From Actinoallomurus spadix (GTDB lineage: Bacteria; Actinomycetota; Actinomycetes; Streptosporangiales; Streptosporangiaceae), in NCBI RefSeq assembly GCF_024055725.1, contig NZ_JAMXMX010000008.1, positions 1-64,000 on the forward strand: a stretch of 64,000 bases of DNA, in the 5' to 3' direction. Every line of letters starts with the position of its first letter. The first letter of the stretch is position 1. Below the pieces are notes generated by a model. It was not told the origin of the DNA, searched no databases, and was given only the letters and a program-made list of their open reading frames with translations. Positions 16,450-26,654 of this stretch are shown piece by piece. A program made the translations under genes and the position numbers.

Positions 16450-16502
16450 CCGGCGAACAGCCACCAAGCACGCCGCCGGCCACGTCACCCCGACCGATCA
16501 CG
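16450..16502 (+). promoter_or_regulatory. Conserved stem-loop leader element, copy D
   Basis: CCGGCG (16450-16455) pairs with CGCCGG (16474-16479) around AACAGCCACCAAGCACGC. CCGATCACG follows at 16494-16502 and the excisionase GTG is 24 bases further on, behind GGAGGAAC. Confidence 0.8.
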
Positions 16503-16525
16503 ACCACCCCGGAGGAACCTGCTCC

Positions 16526-16723
16526 GTGAAGACCGCCGAACGTACCCGCGACAAGCTCACTCTCGCCGAGGTCTGCGCCGAACTCGGTATCTCCCGCTCG
16601 ACCTTCTACGAATGGCGCGCCAAGGGGAAGGCGCCCCGCTGCATCACCCTCCCGAACGGCAGCCTCCGCGTCCGCCGTACCGAACTCGACCGCTGGCTCG
16701 AAGTGCGAGAGGACGCCGCCTGA
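16526..16723 (+). CDS. xis: Excisionase (helix-turn-helix, MerR-like)
   Basis: A 65-residue DNA-binding protein with the excisionase pattern LTLAEVCAELGISRSTFYEW, then LPNGSLRVRRTELDRWL. It would bend att-site DNA so that the integrase excises rather than integrates. The stop overlaps the integrase ATG (TGATG), the usual xis-int order in these elements. GTG start with GGAGG nine bases upstream. Confidence 0.9.
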   Translation: MKTAERTRDKLTLAEVCAELGISRSTFYEWRAKGKAPRCITLPNGSLRVRRTELDRWLEVREDAA

Positions 16724-18102
16724 TGCAGGACATCACCTACGACGTCCGCGTCTACAAGACCGAGGTCTACAAGGGCAAGAAGGTCACCACGTACTACGTC
16801 CGGTGGAAGACCGGCGGCAAACCGTGGAAGGAGCCCTTCCGTAAGGCCGCACAGGCCGACAGCTTCCGTTCCTCGCTCCTGGCCGCGGCCCGTAATGGCG
16901 AGGCGTTCAGTCTCGACACCGGCCGGCCGGTCTCGTGGAAGCGCGAGGAATCCGCGATGTCCTGGTACACGCTGACGCTCGACTACACGGCGGCGAAGTG
17001 GCCATACGCGTCGCCGAACCATCGGCGAGGCATCGCCGAAGCCCTCACCGACGCCACCGAGGTCATGCTCGCCGGCGACGGTCCCCATGATCACGACGAG
17101 ATCCGGCGAGCCCTCCGGACTTGGGCGTTCAGCGATCGTCTGCGCGGCGTTACCGAACCCCCCGCCGACCTCAGCGCCGTTGTCCGGTGGTTGGAAGGCA
17201 ACACGGTCCCCGTCAAGGAACTCACCCAGCCGGGAAGCGGCGCCGTCCGTGTCCGCGCTCTACTCGACCGCATCAGCAGAACCAAGGACGGCAGCACCGC
17301 GGCGGCGAGTACTGCCACTCGCAAGCGCATGACCTTGACCAACATCATGCAGTACGCGATAGAGATCAACGTTCTGCCTGACAACCCGCTCCGCAGCATC
17401 AAATGGAACAAGCCCCGGACGCTCAAGACCGTTGACCCGCGCGCGGTGGTCAACAGTGAGCAGGCACGGCGCTTCCTCGACGCCGTACGCGCCCAGGGCG
17501 AGCGAGGGGCGCGCATGGTGGCCTTCTTCGGCTGCATGTACTACGCCGCGCTGCGCCCCGAGGAAGCGGTGGATCTGCGCCGCGAGAATCTGGTCAGCCT
17601 GCCGGACGAAGGGTGGGGCGAGATGCTGCTGACCCACTCCGAGCCTCGCAGTGGTAGCCAGTGGACGAACAACGGCCAGGCCCGCGAGCGACGAGAGCTG
17701 AAGCACCGGGCACCAGGCGAGACCCGTCGCGTCCCGATCCATCCCGAACTGGTGAAACTCCTCCGCGATCACCTCAAGGAGTTCGGTTCCGCGACCGGCG
17801 GTCGGGTGTTCGTCGGCCCGCGGGGCGGCATCCTCACTGACCGGGCGTACCTGGCCGTCTTCCACGCCGCCCGCGCCACTGCCTTTACCGACGAGGAGAC
17901 GGCGTCTCTCGTGGCCCGCCGCCCGTACGACCTACGCCATGCCGCCGTCTCGACGTGGCTCAACGCGGGGGTGGCCCCTCCGCAAGTCGCGGAGTGGGCC
18001 GGCCACAGCGTGGATGTCCTCTTGCGGGTCTACGCCAAGTGCATCGCGGGACAGCAGGAGGAGGCCAAGCGGCGCATCCTCGCGGCGACCCAGCCTCGAT
18101 AG
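16723..18102 (+). CDS. int: Tyrosine site-specific integrase
   Basis: The 459-residue protein joins and cuts att-site DNA. An SAM-like core-binding domain spans about residues 80-230 and the catalytic domain 240-440. Catalytic residues visible are Arg278 (AALRPEEA), Arg405 (YDLRHAAVS), His428 (WAGHS) and Tyr437 (RVYAK). The first histidine of the HxxR box is Tyr402, a frequent variant in this group. The ATG overlaps the xis stop; the longer upstream frame is noncoding. The 3' end lies 141 bases from the tRNA-Tyr 3' end, the expected arrangement for a tRNA-targeting element. Confidence 0.93.
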   Translation: MQDITYDVRVYKTEVYKGKKVTTYYVRWKTGGKPWKEPFRKAAQADSFRSSLLAAARNGEAFSLDTGRPVSWKREESAMSWYTLTLDYTAAKWPYASPNHRRGIAEALTDATEVMLAGDGPHDHDEIRRALRTWAFSDRLRGVTEPPADLSAVVRWLEGNTVPVKELTQPGSGAVRVRALLDRISRTKDGSTAAASTATRKRMTLTNIMQYAIEINVLPDNPLRSIKWNKPRTLKTVDPRAVVNSEQARRFLDAVRAQGERGARMVAFFGCMYYAALRPEEAVDLRRENLVSLPDEGWGEMLLTHSEPRSGSQWTNNGQARERRELKHRAPGETRRVPIHPELVKLLRDHLKEFGSATGGRVFVGPRGGILTDRAYLAVFHAARATAFTDEETASLVARRPYDLRHAAVSTWLNAGVAPPQVAEWAGHSVDVLLRVYAKCIAGQQEEAKRRILAATQPR

Positions 18103-18194
18103 CCCGTCTGCGAGCCCCTGCCGAACTTGGGCACGTATTCGGCACAGCCATCCGCACACGGCCGTACGCAGCCATAGACAACCGGACAGAACAA

Positions 18195-18234
18195 GATCGG
18201 CCCCTGACCGCATCTCTGCTGGTCAGGGGCCGTT
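18195..18234 (+). terminator. Hairpin between integrase and tRNA-Tyr
   Basis: CGGCCCCTGACC (18198-18209) pairs perfectly with GGTCAGGGGCCG (18221-18232). Lying between two converging transcripts, it can end both. An almost identical hairpin follows the displaced tRNA fragment at 2568-2608. Confidence 0.8.
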
Positions 18235-18242
18235 CCACCTGA

Positions 18243-18294
18243 TGTGGCGGGTCCAGGATTCGAACCTGGGTAGGCTGAGCCGACGGATTTACAG
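18243..18294 (-). repeat. Attachment core within tRNA-Tyr
   Basis: These 52 bases match 2509-2560 exactly in inverted orientation and cover the tRNA from the anticodon loop to just past its 3' end. This is the part that an incoming element replaces, so it marks the right boundary of the integrative element. Confidence 0.85.
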
Positions 18295-18326
18295 TCCGCT
18301 CCCATTGGCCACTCGGGCAACCCGCC
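18245..18326 (-). tRNA. tRNA-Tyr (anticodon GTA)
   Basis: The 82-base gene folds as a class II tRNA: acceptor stem GGCGGGT/ACCCGCC, anticodon stem GCGGA/TCCGT with loop CTGTAAA (anticodon GTA), a long variable arm and the T loop TTCGAAT. The discriminator is A and CCA is not encoded. It is the target gene of the adjacent integrase, and the element supplies its present 3' half. Confidence 0.95.
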
Positions 18327-18486
18327 GGGTAAGCCGCCGTAGCGACGCTCAGAAGGATAGCGGACTCTGGGCCCAAGGGTGACATCGGTTTCGGTCACGG
18401 CGGTCGGCGGCGTCGGTGGCCGTGGAGCGGACACGGGCTCACTAGGCTCTGGGAAGAGATCGTCGTTATCCGTGAGGACATGAACC

Positions 18487-18978
18487 GTGGCTTCGGAAAG
18501 CTCATTCGACATCGTGTCAAAGCTCGACCGGCAGGAGGTGGACAACGCTCTGAACCAGGCCGCCAAGGAGATCGCCAACCGGTTCGACTTCCGTAACGTC
18601 GACGCGGGGATCCGGTGGTCGGGCGAGACCATCGAGGTCCAGGCCAACAGCGAGGAGCGGGCCAACGCCGTCCTCGACGTCTTCCAGGAGAAGCTGGTCA
18701 AGCGCGGCGTCTCCCTGAAGGCGATCGACGCGGGCGAGCCCAAGGCGTCCGGGAAGCTCTACAAGCTCACCATCGGGCTGAAGGAGGGCATCTCCCAGGA
18801 GGACGCGAAGAAGATCAGCAAGATCATCCGGGACGAGGGCCCGAAGGGTATTCGGGCGCAGATCCAGGGTGAGGAGCTGCGCGTCAGCTCGAAGAAGAAG
18901 GACGATCTGCAGTCGGTGATCAACCTGCTCAAGGGCAAGGACCTGGACGTCGCTCTGCAGTTCACCAACTACCGCTGA
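18487..18978 (+). CDS. yajQ: YajQ family nucleotide-binding protein
   Basis: The 163-residue protein matches the YajQ/UPF0234 family throughout: [20 protein letters not shown] at the start, [44 protein letters not shown] and the end LQFTNYR. Some members bind cyclic di-GMP; the biological role is not settled. GTG start with GAGGAC upstream. First backbone gene right of the element. Confidence 0.92.
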   Translation: MASESSFDIVSKLDRQEVDNALNQAAKEIANRFDFRNVDAGIRWSGETIEVQANSEERANAVLDVFQEKLVKRGVSLKAIDAGEPKASGKLYKLTIGLKEGISQEDAKKISKIIRDEGPKGIRAQIQGEELRVSSKKKDDLQSVINLLKGKDLDVALQFTNYR

Positions 18979-19687
18979 CGACGGCCCCCTTCCGGCGGAT
19001 CGACGTCCGCGAGGGTTCTGAGCGCCGCCTCGACGCGCCCGGGCTCCGTACGGGGCCCGGGCACAGGTGCGCGCGGGCAGGGTGCCCGACGACGCCGTGA
19101 CCGCTCCAGCGATCGTGGCCCAGGGCCAAGCGAAGCCCCTTGGCGAAGGGGCCTGAATCGCCGGGCGTAGCGGGAGGAACCACCCGGCAGCCGCGGCGAT
19201 CACCGAGCATCCGAGGGGGCGGCCCCTCATCGTTGTACCGTTCGCTTCGCCGTCGTAGTGACCACCTTGACGTCGCAGTGGCCGGTTTGCCGTCGCGGTG
19301 ACCGCGCTTCGTCCTATTTGGGCCTCCTATCCCGTCAACGCCGACGGCAATGCCTCCTTCGCCGGCGCCATGATGACGCCGCCTGTCGGGACGGCGCGGG
19401 GTGGTCAGCCTGGCTTGCCGCTGCATGTCCCTTATGTGCACGGGGAGACGGCCACCCGCACCGCAGGTTCCGCCGCCCGCTGACCTGCGCCCCGTCAACG
19501 CTCCCAAAGTGCGCCGAGGGGCCTCTAACCGGCGCCACCACCGCTGCCCCCGCCGATCACGCCGGCGGCCGGGCGGTCCACGCTCCCCTCCTGTCATTGC
19601 GGCTCTGGCCCCTGGGGCGACGCGTGAGACGACATGCGGGCGGAGGGCAGCGGACGGGCAGGGGGGGTCACGGTGCCGGGCGGGCGG
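18979..19687. other. 709-base gap without a supported gene
   Basis: Open frames here lack ribosome sites and domains and look like chance GC-rich frames. Near 19245-19305 short near-repeats recur (CGTCGTAGTGACC, CGTCGCAGTGGCC, CGTCGCGGTGACC), about 25-30 bases apart. No hairpin strong enough to call a terminator was seen. Confidence 0.4.
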
Positions 19688-20545
19688 TCACCTGCGGTAG
19701 CCGGCCATCTCCTCGAGGCGGGCGATGCGCTGGGCGGTCGGCGGGTGGGTGGAGAACAGGCGGACGAGGCCCTCGCCGCGGAACGGGTTGGCGATCATGA
19801 GGTGGCTGACCGCGGTCAGGCGGCCGTCCTCCGGCAGTGGGAGCCGCCGCGTGCCAGACTCGATCTTGCGGAGGGCGGAGGCCAGAGCGAGCGGGTCGCC
19901 GCTGAGCTGGGCGCCCGAGGCGTCGGCCTGGAACTCGCGGGTGCGGCTGATGGCCAGTTGCACGATGGTGGCCGCGATAGGGCCGAGGATCATCATCAGC
20001 AGCGCGCCGAGCACGCCGGGGCCGTCCTCGTCGTCGGAGTTGCCGAAGGGGATGAGCCAGGCGAGGTTGGCGACCCAGGTGACGACGGCTGCGAGGGCAC
20101 CGGCCACCGAGGAGATCAGGATGTCGCGGTTGTAGACGTGCGACAGTTCGTGCGCGAGGACGGCGCGCAGTTCCCGCTCGTCGAGCAGCTGGAGGATGCC
20201 GGTCGTGCAGCAGACGGCGGCGTTGCGGGGGTTACGGCCGGTGGCGAAGGCGTTCGGCGCGATGGTGGGTGAGATGTACAGGCGTGGCATGGGATGCCGG
20301 GCACCGGTCGACAGCTCCCGGACGATGCGGTACATCGCGGGCTGCTCGACCTCGCTCACGGGCCGGGCGCGCATCGCCGACAGGGCGATCCGGTCGCTGA
20401 AGAAGTACGCGACGCCGTTCGTACCCACCGCGATCACCAGGGCGATGGTCAGACCCGCACGGCCGCCGAGCGCTCCTCCGATGAGGAGGATCAATGCGGA
20501 CATGGCCCCGAGCAGGGCGGCCGTCTTGACACCGTTGAAACGCAA
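19688..20545 (-). CDS. htpX: Membrane zinc metalloprotease HtpX
   Basis: About 285 residues. Two membrane helices near the start ([34 protein letters not shown]), then the M48 zinc site HELSH with the distal Glu in [12 protein letters not shown], and two further membrane segments between. HtpX degrades damaged membrane proteins from the cytoplasmic side. The TTG at 20545 is favoured because GGGGAGG lies eight bases upstream; a GTG at 20554 sits too close to that site. Product then starts (M)[12 protein letters not shown], as in relatives. Confidence 0.9.
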   Translation of the reverse strand: MRFNGVKTAALLGAMSALILLIGGALGGRAGLTIALVIAVGTNGVAYFFSDRIALSAMRARPVSEVEQPAMYRIVRELSTGARHPMPRLYISPTIAPNAFATGRNPRNAAVCCTTGILQLLDERELRAVLAHELSHVYNRDILISSVAGALAAVVTWVANLAWLIPFGNSDDEDGPGVLGALLMMILGPIAATIVQLAISRTREFQADASGAQLSGDPLALASALRKIESGTRRLPLPEDGRLTAVSHLMIANPFRGEGLVRLFSTHPPTAQRIARLEEMAGYRR

Positions 20546-20607
20546 CTGCGCCACCTCCCCTTGTCCCCCACAGGGATCAACGGGCTGACCTGGAGAAATG
20601 TTCCCCG

Positions 20608-22065
20608 TTAGGGGACGGCGAGCGCGGCCGCGTGCAGCACCAGTTCAGGCGCCGCGGAGACGACGACGGCTCCGGCGAGGGCGACCGCGATCGCGACGCC
20701 GCCGGCGCGGCCGGCCCGTACGCGCCGGGCCTCACCGGCGGCGAAGAGCCGCGCGGCCCAGGTCAGGTAGTAGTAAAGGCCGATGACGGTGTTCACCGCC
20801 ATGATCACCGCGAGCCAGGTGGCGGCACCGCCGACCGCCGCGCGGAACACCACGACCTTGGCGAGCAGGCCCATGATGCCCGGGGGCAGTCCGGCGAGGC
20901 AGAGGAGGAAGAACGCGAGGGCGAGACCGCTGCCCGGGTTGGCGCGGGCGAGGCCGCGGTAGGACTCCAGGTCGCGGATGCCGCGCCTGGCCGCGACCGT
21001 GACGACCGCGAAGGCCCCGATGTTCATGATCGCGTACATGGCGACGTACGCGGCCGTGGCCGTCATCCACTGGTGCGGGCGGACATGCGCTCCGCCGGCC
21101 ATCGGGGCGAGGATGTAGCCGCTCTGCGCCACCGAGGACCACGCCAGCAGCCGTACGGCGTCGGTCTGGCGGAGGGCGAGGAGGTTCCCGAGCGTCATGG
21201 TCGCCGCGGACAGCACGCCCATCAGCGGGCCCCACGTGTTGCCGTAGGGCCAGAAGCCGGCCGTCAGGACGAGGGTCAGTCCGGCGAAGCCGCCTGCCTT
21301 CGAGACGACGGACAGGAACGCCGCCACCGGCAGCGGTGAGCCCTGGTAGACGTCCGGCGCCCAGAAGTGGAACGGCACCGCCGCGATCTTGAAGCCGAAT
21401 CCGGCGACCGTCAGGGCGATGCCGGCGGCCGCCACGGGCCGTAGGTCGCCGTGGACGTGGGTGAGGCCGGCGGCGACCCGGTCGAGGTGCATCGCGCCGG
21501 TGACGCCGTACACGAGGCTGATGCCGAAGAGCGTCACCGCCGACGACACGACCGACACGAGGAACAGTTTGAGCGCCGCCTCGGACGCCGTCCCGTCGTA
21601 CCTGCGCAGCGCGACGAGCGCGAACACCGGTAGCGACAGCGTCTCCAGCGCGACGACGAGCGTGATCAGGTCCCGGCCCGCCGCGAGCAGCAGCGCCCCG
21701 AGGATCGCGGCGAGCAGCAGGAAGTGGTACTCCCCCACGGGCAGCGCCGACCGCCGCATCTCGCCGTGCGACAGCAGCACGACCACGATGGCCGCCAGCA
21801 GCACCACCGCCTGGAACAGCACGGTGAAGTCGTCGGCGACGTAGGAGCAGGAGACGTGCTCGCCGGCCCGGGTCGCGGCCGCGCAGAACGTCGACCGCCC
21901 GTGGCCGAACGGCAGCGCGACCGCGGCACCCACCAGCGACACGACGGTGAGCCCGCCGATGGCCTTCGCGGGCGCGCCGAACGCGTCGGCCATCAGCACG
22001 GCCACGGACGCCACCGCGACGATCAGGGCGGGGAGGATCGCCAGGTAGCCGATGGACTGGATCAT
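20608..22065 (-). CDS. nuoN: NADH-quinone oxidoreductase subunit N
   Basis: A 485-residue, roughly 14-helix antiporter-like membrane subunit of complex I. Family features include [20 protein letters not shown] with the channel Lys and the segment [16 protein letters not shown]. It conducts protons in the membrane arm. The ATG at 22065 overlaps the nuoM stop by four bases. Last gene of the I-J-K-L-M-N block. Confidence 0.93.
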   Translation of the reverse strand: MIQSIGYLAILPALIVAVASVAVLMADAFGAPAKAIGGLTVVSLVGAAVALPFGHGRSTFCAAATRAGEHVSCSYVADDFTVLFQAVVLLAAIVVVLLSHGEMRRSALPVGEYHFLLLAAILGALLLAAGRDLITLVVALETLSLPVFALVALRRYDGTASEAALKLFLVSVVSSAVTLFGISLVYGVTGAMHLDRVAAGLTHVHGDLRPVAAAGIALTVAGFGFKIAAVPFHFWAPDVYQGSPLPVAAFLSVVSKAGGFAGLTLVLTAGFWPYGNTWGPLMGVLSAATMTLGNLLALRQTDAVRLLAWSSVAQSGYILAPMAGGAHVRPHQWMTATAAYVAMYAIMNIGAFAVVTVAARRGIRDLESYRGLARANPGSGLALAFFLLCLAGLPPGIMGLLAKVVVFRAAVGGAATWLAVIMAVNTVIGLYYYLTWAARLFAAGEARRVRAGRAGGVAIAVALAGAVVVSAAPELVLHAAALAVP

Positions 22066-23600
22066 CGTCCCCCCAGGAGCAGGCGTACGGCCCCGTCGGT
22101 GAGGGCGAGGAGCGTCTTCGGCCACAGCCCGATGAAGAGCGTGGCGGTGATCAGCGGGGTCCAGGCCAGCAGTTCGTGCGACCGCACGTCGGCGAACCGC
22201 GTCGTGCGCCAGCGGTCGGCCACCGGCCCGTGCGTGACCCGGGAGAGCAGCCGCAGGAAGTACGCGGCGGTCAGGACCGCGCCGAGCCCGCCGACGGCCA
22301 TGAAGGTGATGAACGTCGGCCGCGGCAGCCCGCTGTGCGGGTCGTACGCGCCGAGCAGGGCCAGCATCTCGCCCCAGAAACCGGCCAGGCCGGGCAGGCC
22401 CATGCTCGCCACCGCGGCGAACGTGAGGATGGAGGCGAGGTACGGGGCCTTGGCGAGCATGCCGCCGCCGAGGGCGTCCAGGTCGCCGGTGCCGTACCGT
22501 TCCTTGATCGACCCGGCCAGGAAGAACAGCAGGCCGGTGATGAGGCCGTGCGCGATGTTGCCGAAGAGGGCGGCGTTCAGCCCGACGGGCGTGAGCGTCG
22601 CGATGCCGAGCAGCACGAAGCCCATGTGCCCGATGGACGAGTAGGCGATCATCCGCTTGAGCTCGCGCTGCGCGAGGCAGGCCAGCGCACCGTACACGAT
22701 GCCGATGACGGCGAGGAGGCCCAGCCAGGGCGCCCACACCTTCGCGCCCTCGGGGGCCATCGGCACGGCGATGCGGACGAAGCCGTACGTGCCCATCTTC
22801 AGCAGCACCCCGGCCAGCAGCACCGAGCCGACGGTCGGCGCCTCGGTGTGCGCGTCCGGCAGCCAGGTGTGCAGCGGCCACATCGGGGTCTTGACCGCGA
22901 AGCCGAGGGCGAGCAGCCCGAACGCGGCGACCTGCGGGCCGTGCGACAGGCCCGCGCCGTGCCGGGCGGTGAGGGCGGTCATGTCGAAGGTGTGGGCGTT
23001 CACCGCGACGATGAGAATGCCGACGAGCAGGAGGCCGGAGCCGAGCAGCGTGTAGAGGATGAACTTGTTCGCCGCGGCCCGGACGCGCGGCGCGGCGTCC
23101 CTGCCCGAGCCGCCCCAGTCGGCGATGACGAAGTACATCGGGATGAGGACGACCTCGAAGAACACGAAGAACAGCAGGAGGTCGAGCGCGACGAACGTGC
23201 CGAGCATGCCGACCTCGAGCAGCAGGACCAGCCCGATGAGCGCCTGCGGCGACCCGGCCCGCGTCCCGCCCGGGGCCGGCAGCGCGCGGGCGGTGTAGAC
23301 CATGCAGAGGAACGTCAGCGCGGCCGTCAGCACGATGAGCGGCAGGGAGATGCCGTCGACGCCCAGGTGGAAGCGGAGCCCGATGGAGCGGGCCCAGGGA
23401 ACGTTCACGCCGAGCTGGGCGCCGCGCCGGCCGTAGTCGAACATGCCCGCCGCCACGACCGCCAGCACCAGCGTCACGCCGGACACGGCCAGGCCGTACA
23501 GCCGCGCCAGGCGCGTCACCCGGCGCGGGCTCCCGGGCAGCGGCACCAGCATCCCCAGCGCGCCGAGGAAGGGCACCACGAGCATCGCCGCGAGGATCAC
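22062..23600 (-). CDS. nuoM: NADH-quinone oxidoreductase subunit M
   Basis: A 512-residue antiporter-like membrane subunit with the typical [20 protein letters not shown] and AYSSIGHMGFVLLG motifs, the conserved Glu in LFFVFFEVVLIPMYF, and many hydrophobic helices. GTG start at 23600 overlaps the nuoL stop (GTGA). Part of the proton-pumping arm. Confidence 0.93.
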   Translation of the reverse strand: MILAAMLVVPFLGALGMLVPLPGSPRRVTRLARLYGLAVSGVTLVLAVVAAGMFDYGRRGAQLGVNVPWARSIGLRFHLGVDGISLPLIVLTAALTFLCMVYTARALPAPGGTRAGSPQALIGLVLLLEVGMLGTFVALDLLLFFVFFEVVLIPMYFVIADWGGSGRDAAPRVRAAANKFILYTLLGSGLLLVGILIVAVNAHTFDMTALTARHGAGLSHGPQVAAFGLLALGFAVKTPMWPLHTWLPDAHTEAPTVGSVLLAGVLLKMGTYGFVRIAVPMAPEGAKVWAPWLGLLAVIGIVYGALACLAQRELKRMIAYSSIGHMGFVLLGIATLTPVGLNAALFGNIAHGLITGLLFFLAGSIKERYGTGDLDALGGGMLAKAPYLASILTFAAVASMGLPGLAGFWGEMLALLGAYDPHSGLPRPTFITFMAVGGLGAVLTAAYFLRLLSRVTHGPVADRWRTTRFADVRSHELLAWTPLITATLFIGLWPKTLLALTDGAVRLLLGGR

Positions 23601-25636
23601 GTCAGCACCACCACCGCGACCACGATCAGCACCACTCCCGCGAAGAGCCCGGAGACGTACGCCTGCGCGTTGCCGTTCTCGGTGACCCGGAGCAGACCGC
23701 CGAGCCGCCGCGCGCCCCGGCCGGAGCCCTCGACGCCGGCGTCCACCACGCGCTCGTCGGCGTGGACGACGAGGCTCGCCAGGGCGCGTACCGGCCGGAC
23801 GATCGCCACGTCGTAGACCGTGTCGAGGTAGAAGGCGGCGCGCAGCACCGGCCGCAGCGGGCCGAGCAGGCGGACGGGGTCCAGGGCCGGGTCGTTGTTC
23901 CAGACGAGGTACACGCCGCCCGCCCCGGCGGCGGCGCACAGCAGCGAGATCACCGCCATCCCCCACTCGGGCCGCAGCTCGGCGCTGCCCAGCCCGAAGA
24001 AGCCGAGGATGAGCGCCGGGATCGCCAGCGCCGCGACCGGCCAGCGCATGAGCGGCGTCGCCTCCCGTGCCCGGACCGCCGACCGCCGCTCGCCGAAGAA
24101 CGTCACCAGCCAGGTCCGGGTGCAGTACGCGGCGGTGATCACGACGGTCAGGAGCCCGGTGATGAGTACGAGCCAGGCGACCCACGACGGGATGTCCGGG
24201 ACCGGCGCGCCCATCAGGTCCCGGGCCTTCGCCTTCACGGCCACGAAGCCCGCAGGGCGTCCCTGCAGGTCCGGTCGCGCGTACAGCGGTTCGAGGGAGA
24301 TCCGGCCGCCGGCGGGTGGTGCTCCGCGATCGTGGGCGGCCTTCCATGCCTGAGACAGGATCGTGTCCTTGCTGAAGAAGCCGCTGGCGGGCGGGATCCC
24401 GGCCAGCGCCGCGAACCCGATCGTCATCGACCAGAACGTCACCGGCATGGCCAGGCGCAGGCCGCCCATCGCGCTCATCAGGTTCGAGCCGACCGCGACG
24501 ATCACGCAGCCCGCGCCGAGGAACAGCAGCGCCTTGAACGCCCCGTGCGCCAGCAGGTGGAAGACCGCACCGTCCCGGGCGCCGACCGCCAGGCCCGCCG
24601 CCATGTACGCGAGCTGGCTGATCGTGGAGTACGCCAGTACGCGCTTGAGATCGTCCTGGGCGAGCGCGGCCAGCGCGGCGCCGAGCATGGAGATCGCGGC
24701 GATGACTCCCAGGACCGCCAGCGACGCGGGCGCGAACCAGAACGCCGGGTAGAGCCGGGCGACGACGTACACGCCCGCCGCGACCATCGTCGCGGCGTGG
24801 ATCAGCGCGCTGATCGGCGTCGGGCCGGCCATGGCGTCCGGGAGCCAGGTGTGCAGCGGGAACTGCGCGCTCTTGCCCGCGACGCCGCACAGCAGCAGGA
24901 GCGTGCCCGCCAGCAGCGCGGTGTGCGACATGATCCCGACCCGCCCGATGATCTCCCGGATCTGGAACGAGTGCGCCGCCAGGCCGAGCACGAAGATCCC
25001 GAACAGGAAGCCCACGTCACCGAGCCGGGTGACGAGGAACGCCTTCACGGCGGCGCGCGAGGTGGCCCGGTCGTGCCAGTAGTGCCCGATGAGGAAGTAC
25101 GAGCAGATGCCCATGACCTCCCACCCGACGTACAGCACGAGCAGGTCGCCGGACAGGACCACGAGCAGCATCGCCGCGGTGAACAGCGACACGAACGCGG
25201 CGTAGGAGGAGTAGCGCGGGTCGTCGCGCATGTAGGCGACGGAGTAGATCTGCACCGCGAGCGCCACGCAGCAGACGAGGAGCGCGACCACCGAGACGAG
25301 CCCGTCGACCTGCAGGGACAGCGCGACGGACGCCGTGCCCGTCGGGACGCGCGTCAGCGTGCCGACGTGCGTCGCGGGGTCGCGCAGTTGGTCGGCGGCC
25401 AGGACCGCGGTGAGCACGGTCGAGGCCGCGACGGGCAGCACGGCGATCAGCGCCGGGCCGTTCGCGGGCATCCGGCGCGCCAGCACGAGCGCGCCGCGCC
25501 GCGAGGCGCCGGGCGCGGGCGTCCGCAGCCGGCGTGCGAGCGGGGACAGCAGATGCGAGACGGTGTGCCCGAACAGCATGCCGATCAGGGCGGCGGCGAA
25601 CGGGAGCACGACCGCGACGGCCGCCACGACGATCAC
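23597..25636 (-). CDS. nuoL: NADH-quinone oxidoreductase subunit L
   Basis: A 679-residue subunit, the distal antiporter of complex I. Motifs: [16 protein letters not shown] with the conserved Glu, [31 protein letters not shown] and GFFSKDTIL. The long C-terminal region holds the lateral-helix segment expected for NuoL. GTG start overlaps the nuoK stop. Confidence 0.93.
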   Translation of the reverse strand: MIVVAAVAVVLPFAAALIGMLFGHTVSHLLSPLARRLRTPAPGASRRGALVLARRMPANGPALIAVLPVAASTVLTAVLAADQLRDPATHVGTLTRVPTGTASVALSLQVDGLVSVVALLVCCVALAVQIYSVAYMRDDPRYSSYAAFVSLFTAAMLLVVLSGDLLVLYVGWEVMGICSYFLIGHYWHDRATSRAAVKAFLVTRLGDVGFLFGIFVLGLAAHSFQIREIIGRVGIMSHTALLAGTLLLLCGVAGKSAQFPLHTWLPDAMAGPTPISALIHAATMVAAGVYVVARLYPAFWFAPASLAVLGVIAAISMLGAALAALAQDDLKRVLAYSTISQLAYMAAGLAVGARDGAVFHLLAHGAFKALLFLGAGCVIVAVGSNLMSAMGGLRLAMPVTFWSMTIGFAALAGIPPASGFFSKDTILSQAWKAAHDRGAPPAGGRISLEPLYARPDLQGRPAGFVAVKAKARDLMGAPVPDIPSWVAWLVLITGLLTVVITAAYCTRTWLVTFFGERRSAVRAREATPLMRWPVAALAIPALILGFFGLGSAELRPEWGMAVISLLCAAAGAGGVYLVWNNDPALDPVRLLGPLRPVLRAAFYLDTVYDVAIVRPVRALASLVVHADERVVDAGVEGSGRGARRLGGLLRVTENGNAQAYVSGLFAGVVLIVVAVVVLT

Positions 25637-25992
25637 CGGCGCACCCCTTCGTCGTCGGTCATGGACCCCGCCTCGGGGTCCGGGTCGCCCTCGGCGAGGG
25701 TACGGAGCCGGTCGACGTCGACCGTCTGCCGGTTGCGGTAGATCAGCAGGATCAGCGCCAGGCCGATGCCCACCTCGGCGGCGGCCAGCACGATGACGAA
25801 CAGCGTCAGGATCTGGCCGCCGTGCAGCCGGTCGGCCCACCGCATGTCGAAGACGACGAGGTTGAGGTTGACGGCGTTGAGCATCAGCTCGACGGACATC
25901 AGCACGAGGATCGCGTTGCGCCGGGCGAGGACGCCGTACACGCCCACGGCGAACAGCAGCGCCGCGATCACCACCGGGTAGACGAGATGCAT
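25633..25992 (-). CDS. nuoK: NADH-quinone oxidoreductase subunit K
   Basis: A 119-residue, three-helix membrane protein with [20 protein letters not shown] and LNAVNLNLV, carrying the two conserved membrane Glu residues (MSVELMLNA and [11 protein letters not shown]). It has a short acidic C-terminal tail beyond the usual 100 residues. ATG overlaps the nuoJ stop (TGATG). Confidence 0.93.
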   Translation of the reverse strand: MHLVYPVVIAALLFAVGVYGVLARRNAILVLMSVELMLNAVNLNLVVFDMRWADRLHGGQILTLFVIVLAAAEVGIGLALILLIYRNRQTVDVDRLRTLAEGDPDPEAGSMTDDEGVRR

Positions 25993-26654
25993 CAGATCTC
26001 CTCGTCCACGCGGGACAGCACGATGGTGTCCTCGTCGTCGGGGGTCGCCCGGCGCCTGGCCGTGCCCAGCCGCCGCGCGACCGTGCCGCGCGGGGCGGCG
26101 GGCCGGCGCCGTGGCTCGGGCTCCTCCTCCTCGGGCTCCGGCCCGGCGCCGCCGATGTCGGTGCGGGACAGCACGATCGCGCCGATCAGCGCGGCCAGCA
26201 GCAGCACCGACAGCGCCTCGAACGGCAGCACCCAGGTCTGGAACAGGCTCCCGCCCAGCGTGTGCGACGACCCGCTGCCGACCCGGTCCTTGATCGGGAC
26301 GTACGCCGAGCGGAACCCGCGGACCAGCGTCGTCACCAGCACGCCCGCGGTCGCCACCGCCACGACGAGGGCGACGATCCTGTTGCCGGAGTCCAGGTCC
26401 TCCGAGCGCCCGATCGGCGCGCGGGTCAGCATGATCCCGAACAGCAGGAGGACGACGACCGCGCCGACGTAGATCAGCACCTGTACCCAGGCGACGAACT
26501 CCGCCGTCAGCACGAGGTACGAGCCGGCCAGCGCGCCGAACGACACGACCAGCCACAGCGCGGCGTGCACGAGCTGCCGGGTGGCGACGACGAGCACACC
26601 GGCGCCCACGGCCACCACGCCGAGGAGCACGATGACGAGGTCCGCCGCGGTCAC
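25992..26654 (-). CDS. nuoJ: NADH-quinone oxidoreductase subunit J
   Basis: A 220-residue membrane subunit with five helices and the NuoJ signatures [37 protein letters not shown] and FGIMLTR. The last 60 residues are a charged Glu/Arg/Pro-rich tail after the final helix. GTG start overlaps the nuoI stop by four bases. Confidence 0.92.
   Translation of the reverse strand: MTAADLVIVLLGVVAVGAGVLVVATRQLVHAALWLVVSFGALAGSYLVLTAEFVAWVQVLIYVGAVVVLLLFGIMLTRAPIGRSEDLDSGNRIVALVVAVATAGVLVTTLVRGFRSAYVPIKDRVGSGSSHTLGGSLFQTWVLPFEALSVLLLAALIGAIVLSRTDIGGAGPEPEEEEPEPRRRPAAPRGTVARRLGTARRRATPDDEDTIVLSRVDEEI

Noticed and set aside
16291-16722. Upstream extension of the integrase frame
   Set aside because: It reads through the xis gene and a leader element in the wrong frame; the ATG at 16723 coupled to xis is the sensible start.
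18962-19597. Minus-strand 211-codon frame in the yajQ-htpX gap
   Set aside because: Arg-rich, overlaps the end of yajQ, no ribosome site or domain.
22176-25741. Very long open frames (over 500-650 codons) on the plus strand opposite nuoL-nuoM
   Set aside because: Their products are extremely rich in Arg, Asp, His and Gln, have no domains, and mirror the third-position GC of the real membrane genes on the other strand.
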